From Favolaschia claudopus (lineage: Eukaryota > Basidiomycota > Agaricomycetes > Agaricales > Mycenaceae): a stretch of DNA of 64,000 nucleotides. This document shows, in pieces, positions 10,101 to 22,226 of the stretch (within the stretch, counting starts at the first letter, position 1; the number at the start of each line of letters is the position of its first letter). The translations under genes and the position numbers were made by a program. Location: positions 496,001 to 560,000 of the forward strand of contig JAWWNJ010000100.1 in NCBI GenBank assembly GCA_037176885.1, read 5' to 3'. The notes beneath the pieces were generated by a model. It did not search any database and was not told where the DNA came from. It was given only the letters and a program-made list of their open reading frames with translations.

Positions 10101-10365
10101 CAAGGAGAAAGACAAGGAAACCGAGCACGCTGTCCCCGGCGCCTTCCCTTCCCCCTCCCCAACACCCACACCCACCTCCACCGCCCTCGAAAAGAAATCA
10201 AAGCCCAAATCCTCCACCCCGCGATACCGCTCCCCGCTCGACGCGGCGCTGGCGATGCAATTACGGCCGGGGCTCGGCGTCGGCGCGGACGGGGCGTGGC
10301 TGGTGCGGTTCTTGATGAGCTTTTTTGGGTGGTTTGCGGTGTTGGTTGCGCGGACGAGTGACTAG
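7166..10365 (+). CDS. Large proline-rich/acidic membrane protein, unknown
   Basis: Two exons (7166-8326, 8485-10365), 1013 aa. A strongly hydrophobic segment lies near the N-terminus (about residues 12-44, SLIGVLALLPWLLALLALLA) and another at the very C-terminus (AWLVRFLMSFFGWFAVLVA), so both ends may sit in a membrane. Between them are Ser/Pro/Thr-rich sequence (exon 1) and long Glu/Asp-rich stretches (exon 2). Exon 2 holds three degenerate repeats of the type LPSARAIDVIVDGMRGL. The intron is GT-AG, starts after GAG and keeps the frame. Composition is extreme: exon 1 is C-rich, exon 2 GA-rich on the coding strand, which creates many long antisense frames that I treat as shadows. I recognise no known domain. 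The hydrophobic ends suggest an endomembrane or nuclear-envelope location (inference). Confidence 0.75.
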
Positions 10366-11292
10366 TGAGTTGGGGGATTCTTCCGCGTTTGGAGGAGGGA
10401 GGGAGGAAGGTTTTTTCCGCTTTTGTTGTTGGGGGAAGGGAGGTTACCTTTCTTTGAATCGTCTCGCTATGCGTTCGTTCGTTCGTCCCTTTTTATCATG
10501 CATGCATACCTTTCTTCGTCTTCCTTTCTATTTTCTTTGCATATTTACGATCTCGGTCAGGATTCGATACCATGCATCTCATCTCATCCCTACGCACGCA
10601 CGCACATCATCATTTCGCACTCGCACTCGCACTATCGCATCCACATACATACCTCCGCACGCACGCACTTTCCGTACCGCATCGCTCTCTGCATACTCGC
10701 ATAGCTCGCATCTCATTTCACGACGACTCTTTCTACGAAAAACGATCCGATTACTCTCAATCTCGGTTCTTCACGATTGCATACATACGACTGAGACGAT
10801 TACCTACCTATTCTGCGTTACTAGTAAGTGGTGTGTATAGTATAGTATTTAATTTTAATGATTTTGTGGTGTACGATCGCGAGCAGGCTGAGGTGAGGTG
10901 AGATTGATGTTTGTTTGTGTCGCGCTCTTCGTTCTCGACTAAGTATCATCTCCCTTGCCTTGCTGCGGCCTTGGACATTGAACTCGAACTTGATTGCTGC
11001 TTGAACTGCTTGTCAAAGAACATGCTTCAACGTGAATCCTAATTCTGCCACTCGGCAGATCCGGAAGCGCAGCGCGCGCGCTGATTCTTTGTATGCCGCC
11101 ATCCAACCACCATCTCGACACACCACCCTCAATCGGTTTTGTATACCGATAAGCACATATGTTCCGGAATTCACTCACCTTGAGGCGACTCCTGACAAAA
11201 ATAAAACACCTACGAGTCGGCGGAGTCTGATAACCTTTTTACAGACCACGACACAACCGTGACCATCGGGCGTCTTTGGAATCGTACCTCCC
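10366..11292. other. Intergenic 3' flank and P450 promoter region
   Basis: Contains simple-sequence stretches (repeated CATGCATGCATACC, TTCGTTCGTTCG, CGCACGCACG near 10470-10680) and the upstream region of the P450 gene. No gene is supported. Confidence 0.5.
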
Positions 11293-13538
11293 ATGCTCGC
11301 CCTTATACTGCTCGCTGGCACTCTTGTCGTCTTCATTCTACGAAAATACGGGGCCAGGGAGAAAGGGCTGCCGCCTGGTCCACCGATGGTTCCTCTCCTG
11401 GGGAACGCACACTCGTTCCCCACTGAATTCCCGCAGCTCAAGTACGTGTCTCTCGCTTCTCTGCACGTCGGACGCTCCGTATTAATGACTACGCCGCGAC
11501 AGATTCACGCAATGGGCGAGAAAGTACGGTGGCCTGTATTCTGTAAGTAAATTCACGAACTATCTGATTTTGGCGCTAAGTACGAACTATCTTTCTCTTT
11601 CTTTCTTTCAGTTGAAAATTGGAGCCGGCACCGTGGTCATCATCACAGATGCGGTTATAGCTAAAGAGCTGTTGGACAAACGCGGTGCGGCTACAGCAGA
11701 CCGTCCTTCGACCCACATTGGGGACCTCACGACGGGTGGAAAACTGATCACTGTAGCTCGTTATGGTGCGTCTTGACTCGACCGAGTAGTATCCGAAGAG
11801 AATACATACTGACATGGGATCTGGAGGTGAAACATATAAAACTCTACGCAAATCTGCGAACGTCATCTTAACGGCTCAAGCCACGAAGCAGCATCTTCCG
11901 ATTCAGCAAGCCGAAGCCGTGCAGCTGCTTCACGACTTTATTCAATCGCCTGAGGTAATTATGATTTTCGTCCTAGTAATGACAACAACCTGAGCTCTCG
12001 ACAGTCGTTCTTTACCGCCATCTCACGCTACTCATATTCCGTCATTCATTCCGTGCTCTATGGAAAGCGCGTCCCTCGATACGATAACGAAGAAATGAAG
12101 CAGTTCAACCACATTGTGCGGAGTTTCAATATCTTAATGGCACCTGGTGGTGCACCGCCCGTCGACCTCATTCCCGTGCTGAAGTACATTCCCGAGCGTT
12201 TCGCTCCATGGAAGACAGAGGCTAGACGAATCAAGAATCTGCAACACAAGCATTACTGGACGATGCTCAATGATGCTAAAGACCGGATGCTTCGCGGTGA
12301 AGGACATGGGTGCTGCATGGAACAGGTGTTCAAACATCAAGAGGAATTGGGGATGTCGGACGAACTGACAAAGTAACGGCTCTGTTTCGCCGTAGAGAAA
12401 CTCAATCTTGACTCATCGACATATGTTTTCAGATATCTTGGTAGCTCCCTTCAAGAGACCGGTGCGGAAACGACCTCGTCGTTCCTGCAAGGACTGGTGT
12501 TAGCGCTAGTGGCGCATCCAGAGGCACAGAAGAAAGCGCAGGAGGAGATCGACAGTATCGTGGGCGCTCAGAGGATGCCTACCTTAGACGATTTAAACAG
12601 CTTGCCATATGTCCGGGCGTTAATCTTAGAGGTCAGACAAGCCCATATCGTGTTCGACACATTAGCAACCTTTCATTCAGGCACATCGTTTCCGCCCCGT
12701 TGTCCCGTTGGGGTTGCCGCATGCTGCGATATCCGCGCTGGAGTACGAAGGCTACATCATTCCGGAAGGCGCCACTATCTTCGTGAACGTTTGTGAGTTC
12801 CAAGAACTTTGCCTATCGGTGCCTTCTTCACAATTCTGTTTCAGGGGGAATTTTCCATGATCCAGGTAGATCATTAGCGTCTGTATCCTCTTTCCACTCA
12901 GGCTGGCCAACACCCCTTGTAGATCTATTTGAAGAACCAGAGAAATTCCGACCGGAACGATATGTCTTGACCGAGAACGGCACCAAGCCCGGCGTCGACG
13001 GAAGTGCTTTGAGGCACACTCTGCCTTTTGGCTTCGGTCGCGTGAGTATTGCTACTAGTACGCTCCAATGAGCCTGCTACTTACTTGATTTCCTTGCTAG
13101 AGAATATGTCCTGGAATGTATCTGGCGTTCGATTCCATCGTAAGTGGGTCCTCTCAAGATCCACTCCCCCGCTGAAAAACCTTCCTCAGAACATCAACAC
13201 AATGAATCTCCTCTGGGCGTTTAAATTCCTGCCCGCGGTCGATTCAAACGGAATTCCGATTCCCGTAGACACCTGGGCATACTCAAAGGTGCTTCGTTCG
13301 ACTCGTTTCATCACTTAAGTTTGCTTCAATACTGACTGTAATTAATAATCTCAAGGGCATCGCGAGCGCACCTCTTCCCTTCCGCTGCCGCGTCGTTCCC
13401 CGTTCAGAAGGAAAGATCAAGATAATCCAGAGGGAATTTGTGGAAGCTGCGGCGACGTTGTCGAAATTTGAGGTGGACCTCAGCGAGGCGGATAAGGAGT
13501 ACCTCAGGAAAGCCCGGGGAAATGAGCCCAAATCGTGA
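11293..13538 (+). CDS. Cytochrome P450 monooxygenase 1
   Basis: Membrane-anchored heme-thiolate oxygenase, 536 aa from twelve exons: 11293-11441, 11503-11542, 11612-11765, 11827-11954, 12005-12372, 12433-12631, 12681-12792, 12845-12865, 12923-13041, 13101-13139, 13190-13288, 13356-13538; the sum is a whole number of codons. Visible signatures: N-terminal helix followed by KGLPPGPP, I-helix TGAETTS, K-helix EAHR, FRPERY, and heme loop FGFGRRICPG split by an intron before RICPG. One exon is only 21 nt. All motifs are intact, so the gene is probably functional. Substrate unknown. A close paralogue lies inverted at 34.9-37.2 kb. Acyltransferase, dehydratase and dehydrogenase-like neighbours raise, but do not prove, a metabolic cluster. 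Confidence 0.93.
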
Positions 13539-13776
13539 TCCTCCAACATACTCCGTATCTAGAATGTATGGTCCTCGTATCTGCAGCGTTACATGAAATG
13601 CTCCCCAAATGCCTCCTGCGCTGGTCGTTGAACTGGTTCAATCGATATGAAAATTTATTCCGACTCTCTGAGACTCGAGTCGTCTCAGGCTCTGAGTCAA
13701 GACTCAACACTGAGTAATCACTTACAGTATCGTAGCAATATATTAGCCATAGTAGCTAGGCTTTTCCCTACGACTA

Positions 13777-14030
13777 CTGTACTATTCCGACCGGTTGTTC
13801 ACTGGGCGTTACGCGTTAGCCTAATTGTTCACTGGAAATATTGTTCACCGGCCGGCAATCAAGCAAAAATTACCATATATGGGGCTCCGGCAAATGCCGG
13901 AGCAGAAATTTTGACATTTTCTTGCCTTTTTGGGCCGAAAAAGTCGCTGTTATGCGTTACGGAGACCAAAATTGTTCAGTTCACAGCCGGCCGTTACCCG
14001 TTACGTGAACAACTGGTCGGAATAGTACAG
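13777..14030. mobile_element. 254-bp MITE with TA target
   Basis: Ends read CTGTACTATTCCGACC inward on both sides, then RGTTGTTCAC: about 26 bp inverted with one mismatch. TA flanks both ends (13775-13776, 14031-14032), as in Tc1/mariner/pogo insertions. Inside are a CTCCGGC-AAAT-GCCGGAG hairpin and subterminal GTTACGCGTTA-type motifs also present in the large transposon at 50.4-57.5 kb. No coding capacity. Confidence 0.85.
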
Positions 14031-14790
14031 TATTGCTTCCAGCAGCAAAATTGGGTCGGTGACCGCTGGAAATGAGCATGTTGGACGCGGTTCCGCAGGG
14101 CAAGTGAAGTGATTTTGTTGATACTTGGCAAATACTTGGTCTTGTTTATGCGGGATCAACACTTTGCTTTTCTCCAACTCTCAAGTTGTAGCTCACTCTC
14201 GGCCGAACGGATCAGCGCATTCAATCTTTGGAATACTGGACTTCTCGCAGCTACATAGGATCGGAGCGCAGGGCAGAATTGCCAGTGCCACCGCCACAGA
14301 CCCAGGAAAAGTTTTTTTTTCATTGACGACAGCCTCTTGATTGACGACTCGGACACATCGCTGAATCTCGGATTATCGGTTGAGGTTCTTATCCACTACC
14401 CTGGACTGTCGCAATATTCTTGGAATGACCCGAGTCCGTTAAAATCCCACCTAATACAAAGCATCAAATCAATATTTCGACTTCCGCGCCGGTCTTCGAA
14501 ATTCGGGTGCCGGCGAGTGGTTCGTGGCGCTTCCTACTAGTAACGACGAGCGGAGGTGTTTCTATTCAAGGGGTCGAATATTCACTACATATGGCCGCAC
14601 CGAAAGACGGGGAACTGACTGTAGTCGGCGGATTTCCATCGGTCCCCATCAAATGCCCCATTCTCTAGACGCCGGTGTAGGTCCATTTTGCCCTGCTGTA
14701 CCCACAACATATGTTTTCTCGCCCACTTCCATCTTCCACAGCACGACTTCTCCCATCCCTCTTGCCAACCTACGCAAAACCTACGACACC
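14031..14790. other. Intergenic
   Basis: Between the MITE and the acyltransferase remnant. An open frame continues upstream of 14791 but shows no family similarity, so ATG 14791 is preferred as the start of the next gene. Nothing else recognised. Confidence 0.45.
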
Positions 14791-15847
14791 ATGACCGCCG
14801 AGATTCTCTTAACTCGTTATGACTTCGACAAATTCCTCTGGAAGGCTGTCAGTGCATGCGATGGAAAACAGCTCCACTCCCGCCCACTAGCGGGTGCTGA
14901 ACTGATCCAAGAGCTCTACAACCGGTTCGAGAAGGGGAATCAGACCATGTTCTTTGCCGTTTATCTCGACCTCGCAGAGACCAAAACGAGCTCAGATATT
15001 TTTGTGGCCGCCCACGCAACGTGGATCTGGCTCCGCTCCCAAGTTCCTATCATTGCGACGGCGCTCGAGGTCAATGAAGACGACATACCGATGCTCCAGT
15101 ATCGGGTTCCTCACGCTGAGCAAGTTGAGGCATGGGCAGCTCGCACGCTCGTGCTTCACGACGACCCCTCACTTGATCTCAACCACTTACGCGAAGCTTT
15201 GGGGGAGAGAAAGGTTCCCTCTCTCGCTGGGGACCAGACGTGGATGCATCTTGTCGTCGAATCATCGGACTCCTATGCCGTGTCGTCGCGGGTTGGTTTC
15301 GTTTTCCACACTCACCATGCAGTCACGGATGGAAACGGCACGAAAATCATCATCAACCAATATCTCACTGAGCTTGCATTGCGACTTGCCAACCCTGCTT
15401 CACTCCCAGGAGTCCTCGATCTCCCTTGGGGAGATGAGGTTAAAGAACTGACACCCGCTATTTTCAACGTACTTTGCCCGTCGGAGCCGATTCCTATTCC
15501 ACTCGCCTCCGATGAGGAACCAACCTTTTCTCATCCCGTTTATGCCACACTTGCCACCGAGATGCAGGCCATCGCAGATTCTCTGAAGGTGAGATGATTC
15601 TCCTCTGCGAACCACAATTCGCTGACGAGCTGAGCGGTTCACGACATCAGCACCAACACGGCTTGCAGTTCAATTAAATCCTTACGCTCATGATAATCAC
15701 CTAATTCCCAGATTCTTCCGTTTATCATCCTGGAAGGGCGTTATCGAGCTATCAGCGGACTTCAATGGAAACTTGATCTCGGGGGAACAAGTCAACACGT
15801 ACTTGGCGAAATGGAAAGAATTCATATTCCTCATTGTCAACGAGTAG
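14791..15847 (+). pseudogene. Acyltransferase-like (condensation fold) remnant
   Basis: The first part (14791-15588) reads as a CoA-dependent alcohol/phenol acyltransferase-like protein: RPLAGAELIQELYNRF near the start and the catalytic HHAVTDG (HxxxDG) near 15315. The reading stops just after a possible donor at 15589. A second block, 15714-15847, encodes a typical family C-terminus (WKGVIELSADFNGNL, YLAKWKEF). Only about 125 bp separates the two, so the central part of the family (well over 100 residues) is missing, and the phase across the candidate intron does not match. I read this as an internally deleted gene; an unusual short family member is possible. Start chosen at MTAEILL; earlier in-frame ATGs exist. 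Confidence 0.6.
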
Positions 15848-15896
15848 GCACACGATCTTTCGTTTGTTCTATTAGATTTCTATTGGGCTCAGAGAG

Positions 15897-17193
15897 TTAC
15901 TTCGGTATTTTGATCGCCTCCCCATCGCAATAAACCTCTAAGGTGTCTTCGCACGCCTCAAATTGGGAACGATATTCCACCATATCGCTCAAAAACACTT
16001 TGAAGCCCCCACAGACAATGAAAAGCACCGATCGCTTCGTACCTGTCGGCGGCACAAGACGATCGAGTAACTCTTGTCGATATGCAGGCACCAATGTCGT
16101 GCTACACGACAACTCAACCAAAATTTTATGGTCGTCTGACGAAACCTAATCAGCGGATAATATCGAGAGATACGAAATGAGATAAATACCTGCGAACGAA
16201 TAGGCCGCATGCATGCTGAGCTCGTCTGGTACGGTCACGCAAGTCACCGGTCCTTTTCTATCCAGAGCTTTTCTAACGACCCCAGCAACAGGTTCAGAGG
16301 CGCCGAGCGATCCTGAGGCTTTCGACGAAAAGAAGCTGAAGTGAGCTAATTTGAGGTCGTTGGCCTCGTCGCGGATGGCTGAGACACCTGGAGGCAATTT
16401 CACTGAATCTCCCCGTCTGTTGAGGGCCATGGAATGATAGAAGCAGTCGGATCCGATGGTTTCGAGAGTTACGATGGGGACCGAATCCCATCCAACCGCA
16501 TCGCAGCCTGGACTCGTGCATAGTGAGTACGGTTCAAAAGGGTATTTTAGTACACATACCAAGAATTATACCTCCCAAAAGACCTGCCCCACCGACAGAG
16601 CAAAATATAGCGTCAGGTTTATGATCCATTTGCTTCGAAGCTTCAAGAATTATAGACGAATGACCCTCCCATATAATTGGATCTTCGTAGGCGGGAACCA
16701 TCACTCTATTCTTTTCAGCAACCTGATTCAAAATCGCACAATGCCGGGAACGAAAACCTACGCTTTTTCTTCTGACGCAACCCTTTCCCTGGCGGCGATG
16801 ACAGCGTCCGCATAATGCTTCCCACCGACCACAACTTCCACATTCTCGCGCTTGAGACGATCCACCGTACTCTGTGCGGCACCTGCGGGAATGTACACCG
16901 TGCATCGGACATTTAAAGCACGCGCAGCGCAAGCGGCAGCCAAGGCAGCGTTGCCTCCGGAAGCAATGACGGCGTGTACAGAAGGGCCATGGGCTTCCTT
17001 GGCTCGCTGCACAAAGTGCGAGATTCCCCGAGACTTAAAGGACATGCCTGGTTGTACCGTCTGCAAACAAAATCATATTAGAAGCGGGTATTCGCAAATC
17101 TTTCCACCATTGACAAACTTCCAGCTTGAGGAATACGGAGACATCGCCCCGAGAAAGAGGACTTGAGGCTATCAGCGGCGTTTCCTGCGCCAT
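15897..17193 (-). CDS. L-serine dehydratase (PLP enzyme)
   Basis: Deaminates L-serine (and probably L-threonine) to the 2-oxo acid. Five exons (17193-17119, 17060-16782, 16722-16560, 16507-16190, 16135-15897) give 357 aa, normal for the family. The PLP lysine lies in MSFKSRG, followed by the family motif ASGGNAALA; VGGAGLLGG is the PLP phosphate-binding glycine loop; DDHKILVELSC is the conserved C-terminal segment. The second intron uses GTTGCG inside an apparently open exon; with that choice the frame and the family sequence (ARERVAEKNRVMVPAYEDP) are continuous. Divergent from the ZZ-finger gene across 590 bp. Confidence 0.9.
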
Positions 17194-17783
17194 TCCAAGG
17201 ATTCGATTGAAATCGCGATGGGGGGAAAGAGAGAGTCAACGGACCTTGACTCGATTTCCGGTAAATACTGGCTTTGGCCGCGGCGGCCCGGCAACTACCA
17301 GGCCATGCGATTGGCGGATCAGAATTGTTCCATCCGTTCCGGCCGTCCGTTTCCTTCAACCACCATGTCACCAAGGCAGTCTATGTTAGTATGTACGTCC
17401 TTGGACGATTGGACGACTAGCGAACTCACCGAGTTATCGTTATACTCGCAAGCTTGGCCAGCATATCAATTTCCGATAAATCAATCCTACCAAAATCCTA
17501 CGGTCCTCGATGTCACTGTACTGTCTCTGCCGATCTTCAAAAGACATTCAGAGTATTTAGGCTGCTTCAGCTAGCGAGTCTCCTCAATTTCATGATTGAA
17601 TACCCGGATGGCCATGCATTTATCGCATTTCTGTCCTCATTGACATAATTTACGCTCCGGGGGCTGTTCTCGATCAGGCACAACTTCAACGTTTGACAAG
17701 AGACATTAACACGTCGGTACAGGTCGGTACTTGGCATAAAATGCGGATCCTTACATCCTGAATCGATCCTTCCCGTCTCTCCA
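17194..17783. other. Divergent promoter region
   Basis: 590 bp between the starts of the serine dehydratase and ZZ-finger genes. No clear TATA box, repeat or third gene is visible. Confidence 0.5.
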
Positions 17784-19420
17784 ATGGCCCCGGGATACTT
17801 TGGCTGCAATGCTTGCCTGCGTGCAATACCATCTACGGAGCCGCGCGTTCATTGCCTCGAATGTGACGGATTCGACTTGTGCTCCGTTTGTGCTTTGGGG
17901 GTGGAGGAATTTGTCGGCGAGCATCGTCTCACACACCGCACGCAGGTATTCCGACAGAGCGGCGGCGGAGTACATCCAGCTGTCTCGTCTTCGCGCACGA
18001 TGGTCGTGTATCGTGCCTTGGAGGAATTGCAGACTTCACAGGTGTTCTCACCTTTGCCTCCTCTCCGTGAAGTACCAGCGGATACACCGCTTCCAGCTCT
18101 ACCTCCCCTCCCCCCGTCAACCCCTTCGATCTCACAACTCGTGTCCTCGCCACCACAAACCGGGGGAATCCCTGTACCTCCGGTTCTGCCTCCACGCCAA
18201 AGCACAGTCCTGTCGCCGCAACCCACTTCCGTTTTGGCGGCCTCTTTTGTTGGGCAAGGATCTATTGATGGAGCGGCCGCTCATACGATGCCTGCACGCG
18301 ATGCTCCCCAAGATCCAGAGCTGCCTCAGCTCAGCAGCGTCTCTTCGCGAAGACTCGGACGATCAAGCCTATCGATCAGCAGTCTACCGCAATCAAAATT
18401 CAAAACAGGTACACCACCGCCTCCTCAAGCAGCTACTGTAGCACAGGAGATGCCGCCGCCTCGCAGTGACTCGCCTCAAGCTCCGAGTATGGTAGCCCGA
18501 AGTGCCGCCGCACTGAGAGCGTCTACTTCTACACCGCCTCCACCGCCTCCGCCTCCCCCAACGGGCTGGGGTCCTTTCTTCAACCCCGATATGAGCCCAA
18601 CACCAGTTTTTCTGACCCTCGTAGATGCGATCTTCAATTATCTTGACATCCGGCGCACAGGCAATCTCACGCCCGAGGTTTACTCCAGCTTCTTGACAAA
18701 CCAGGGATATGTGGGCAACCAGAATATTTGTGAGTTCTGTTCGATTCGTCGATTTGAATCGCAATATCGAGTTCAATTCGAACCGCAGGGCACTCAAACC
18801 TAGTTGCGTCTATGGGAAAGTCCAAGGAAGAATGCGCAGACGCAGCCCTCAAACGCGCTTTCGATTTTTTCGGCATCCAATACCTCCTCCGATCGCGCGC
18901 CCGTGAACCTGCCAGCCCACCTGCCGACGTCAAACGCCAACTCCAATCCTTCGGCGCGTCCTTCGCGCGTGCCCTCACACCTACTACCCCCGCCGCAGGA
19001 ACAATGCCCCTCCTCACACGCGCAGGCTTCCTCAACATCACTGCTATCGAGGTCCTTTGCGATCCATCCCGCCACCACACCGGTCTCGCCCGCATCGTAC
19101 AGATGTACGATCTCGGCCCTGTACGCGCGTGGGGCGTCCTCCCGCGGGAGGTGCTGGCGAACGAGCCCGATCCACGGATGCTGGAACGGATAGCTCGAGT
19201 TCAAGCAGCTGCAAGGGAAAGACAGTCGACGCATGCGAGGTCGGAGAGTGTTGGTGCAGCCGCTGCAACCGGTCTTCGTTCGGCAGCATCGTTGGCTCGG
19301 ACTGCAGTGGATGGAGTGGGCAGGATTGACCCTCGAGACGCGGTGAATGTGATCCAGACAGTCGGGGAGACGGCATACTTGGTTAATCGTGTCTCTGATC
19401 AACTTCAACAGGACTATTAG
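17784..19420 (+). CDS. ZZ-type zinc finger protein with a C-terminal fungal domain
   Basis: Two exons (17784-18729, 18804-19420), 520 aa. Residues about 7-50 form a ZZ finger: CNAC, CLEC, DLCSVC and a later H-x3-H pair, a fold that binds protein partners. A long Pro/Ser-rich linker follows, with a run of nine prolines near residue 255. The C-terminal half (from NPDMSPTPVFLTLVDAIF to FLNITAIEVLCDP) matches my memory of the basidiomycete DUF7514 domain; that name is from memory. The intron is phase 1 and joins NQNI to FASMGKSKEE. The 3' end converges on the sugar transporter gene with 134 bp between stops. Confidence 0.85.
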
Positions 19421-19554
19421 ATGATTTTACAAATTGTAACTGAATACTTTTCTGGTACATATTACTTTGTGTAAGAGAATGAAGGTAACCGAGAAGGATG
19501 ATCTAATAAAAACTTTCGATACAGTATAAGTAAGTTGTGGAGTGATACTGTAGC

Positions 19555-21790
19555 TCATAACTCCCGTACCATTCTGCGGCAGATGGCGAACGCAACAAAT
19601 GACCATATTGCCCCGAATCTGACCACGAGTTCGTGAGTTGAAGACATCAAGCTCATGAGAAGACGCACCGGAACGCATAAACAACCGAATTCGGTTTGTT
19701 TCTTGACCCATCTTCGTTCTCGAACACCGCAAAAATCACGGCACAGAAAATTGTAACCAGAAATTGCGGGATCACAATACAAACATTGTGAATGCCCTGC
19801 CCCGTAAATGTAATCAGCATCGACTTCAGGCTATAATGACTTCGAAAAGAAAAAACAAACCAGAATCACTCCAGCCTGCGCACTGAGACCTATTTCCAAG
19901 CTCACAGCACGATTGTCATCGGGATGCATCTCAAGTCGATCCAGATCATCTTCCGTGCTCACTGGTTCTGAATTCGCCGGGGTCGCGTCCTCATCAATCT
20001 CGCTCATTAAGCCATCTACCTCAGTTGGGCGGAGAGCGGTTGGCAGTTCTGATTTTGTAGAGCTCGTTAATATCGCTTCCGCAAGCTGTTACAAAGTTTG
20101 TTCATTGGAAGACCGAATATTCGGAAGGCTGTGAAAAGACTTACCAGAGCAAACGGTGCCCACTGCGCTATACCCCACGCCACACCGGTGATAGCAAGAA
20201 CCAGTGTCGCGCCTTGTATAGTCGAAACGGCGCTAATTTCCACATGATAAGCTTCTCAATCCTCAAAGTTGAATCGACTCACAAAGTCGCAAGCATGCAG
20301 AAGCAGAATAACAAGTGGCTCATCATCCAAACTGTGGGCAATGGTACGCTCGGGACGCAACCCTTCATCGTTGTCTTCGAAGACGATGTTGTTGAAGTAA
20401 AAATGGGCAAGAGCAAATTTGTGAGCAACGTCAAGGTTGCGGAGAAGAACAGTGCCCGCGACCCAAGACGTGTTCCCTCGTCCAGATCTCCAACAGATGG
20501 GCCACGTTCCTCAATCCGCGCCGAGCGCACGTATAGGTCGGATACGTACATAGTTGTGTATACAAGGACGGGGAACCAACCGAGCCAAGCACTAGTGAGC
20601 TTCAGAGAGAAAAATACGTTCAACAATAGATAACGTACAAGAACTGTATCATGCACTGTAGGTTTATTCATTGAGCTAAGATTCGGCCGAAAGGAAAAGT
20701 TTTTGAACATACAATTTGTCGTATCGTCCTTGGTAGCGTCCACATACTAACCCAGATTTGTTTCAGCTCCGTGAAAAGCGACGGGTTGTGATGTCTGCTC
20801 CATTATTAGCAGACGCAAAGAGAGAATAACGTAGCTGAAACTCACTCAGGTCGCACAAGCACAGTTTCTCTTACTAAAATAGCAGTGACGAGGTGGCCGA
20901 TTACGATTAACAGAACTACGAGAACGGAAAGGATTTGGAGCTCGGTCGAGCCAAAGAATGGTAGATATGTTGGAAGATTTAGATTCCCGCTGTGCGTCGT
21001 GTTGAATTAGTTTCGGTTGAACGTCAACAGGGCGAGACAAACATGAAGAAGCCGATAAGACTCCCGAGGCCGAGCATTGAGGCAGCCCATGCGTTGCCAG
21101 AGGCCTGCAATGAAGGGGGGAGAATGTCGACGAGAAGTGCACGATCGACTGCTTGCACTTCACGCAGACATTAGTCAAAGGGAAAATGAGACTCAAACAA
21201 ATGCATACCAGCATTAACGGAAAAGTCAACAAGATAAATGGCGACAACCGCCAGCCACACCGTCGCCTGATCAGTCTAAACGGAAGAATTAGAGCATACA
21301 AAAACAAAATTGTCTCTGGTATACCATCGAATTTGTACCGCCGGTCAATACTGTAGCTACTTCGCGGGTATAACCCAATAACAGCATACTCAGCGCGCAG
21401 ACGGCGCATCCAAACAACATATATGGTCGTCTCCGGCCCCAACGCGACGTCGAGTTATCTGCGAGAGCGCCAATGATGGGCTGCATAACGAATCCAGAAA
21501 GCGGACCTGCGAGAAAGACCATAGCCACCCCGGGCTTCGTCAATCCGAGGGATAGAAGATACGGGGGCGCTATCCACTATCAATGAACAAAAAAGTCTGA
21601 AGATGATGGATTTGCTTCCGCGGAAGCACTTACCATAAGATAACTCAACCGACCACAGAATTTGAACTCCAAGCAAGCCGATCGTAAGAGTCGGTAGATG
21701 TGCCCACCGTGGCCCCCGGATACGAGCCGTACCCAAAGCCGCCTGAGTGTGATCCTCCGCGAGTGGAAGCGACCCAAATCCTGCTGTCAT
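19555..21790 (-). CDS. Sugar/proton symporter, GPH (sucrose transporter-like) family
   Basis: Twelve exons give 546 aa: 21790-21634, 21569-21325, 21275-21209, 21157-21043, 20989-20846, 20794-20713, 20655-20639, 20591-20283, 20232-20145, 20085-19861, 19796-19669, 19618-19555. Exon 7 is a 17-nt microexon, yet phase is kept throughout. About twelve membrane helices with the family signature GALADNSTSRWGRRRPYMLF between helices 2 and 3 and QFFAWLGWFPVL at helix 7. A large cytoplasmic acidic loop (DEDATPANSEPVSTEDD) lies before the last helices. Expected role: uptake of sucrose or alpha-glucosides at the plasma membrane, as for yeast Sut1-like proteins; the substrate is inferred from family only. 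Confidence 0.9.
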
Positions 21791-22226
21791 ATTGTCGACG
21801 CCGCGACTCGGACGTGCTTCTGGTCCAAGCGTTAGATTTTCAAGATTTTCGAGCTAAAATTTGAAGCTCGATTCGTTGGGTGGTGGTTCGGAGAGAGGTT
21901 GTTGGTGCCATAACGGGGCGGGAGAACCAACACGTTGCGTGGTGGTCAGCGCTAACCGCGGCAGTGGCAGTGGCAGTGTGCTCGGTAACGCGAGATCGTC
22001 GCTTTCGGGCCGATCACCCGACAACGCTTTTCAGACCAAAACTGAACAAGAGGAAAATATTTGCAGCTACAGGATCGGCGCAGTTACACTGCCAGACAGC
22101 AAGGTAAAATGCTGCTTGCTCGACCCATTCAAAGATTCACCAGTTTCGTTGTGTGTCCGATTTGATACATAATGTTGTACAACTAGAAGTACAGGTTCCG
22201 AATATTCGTACAAGTGTATGCAATCT
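21791..22226. other. Intergenic
   Basis: Upstream region of the transporter and 3' flank of the next minus-strand gene. No feature recognised. Confidence 0.45.

Noticed and set aside
9531..10217. 228-codon minus-strand frame
   Set aside because: Antisense shadow of the same low-complexity exon.
18393..18797. Minus-strand frame rich in Arg/Cys
   Set aside because: Antisense of the proline-rich linker of the ZZ-finger protein.
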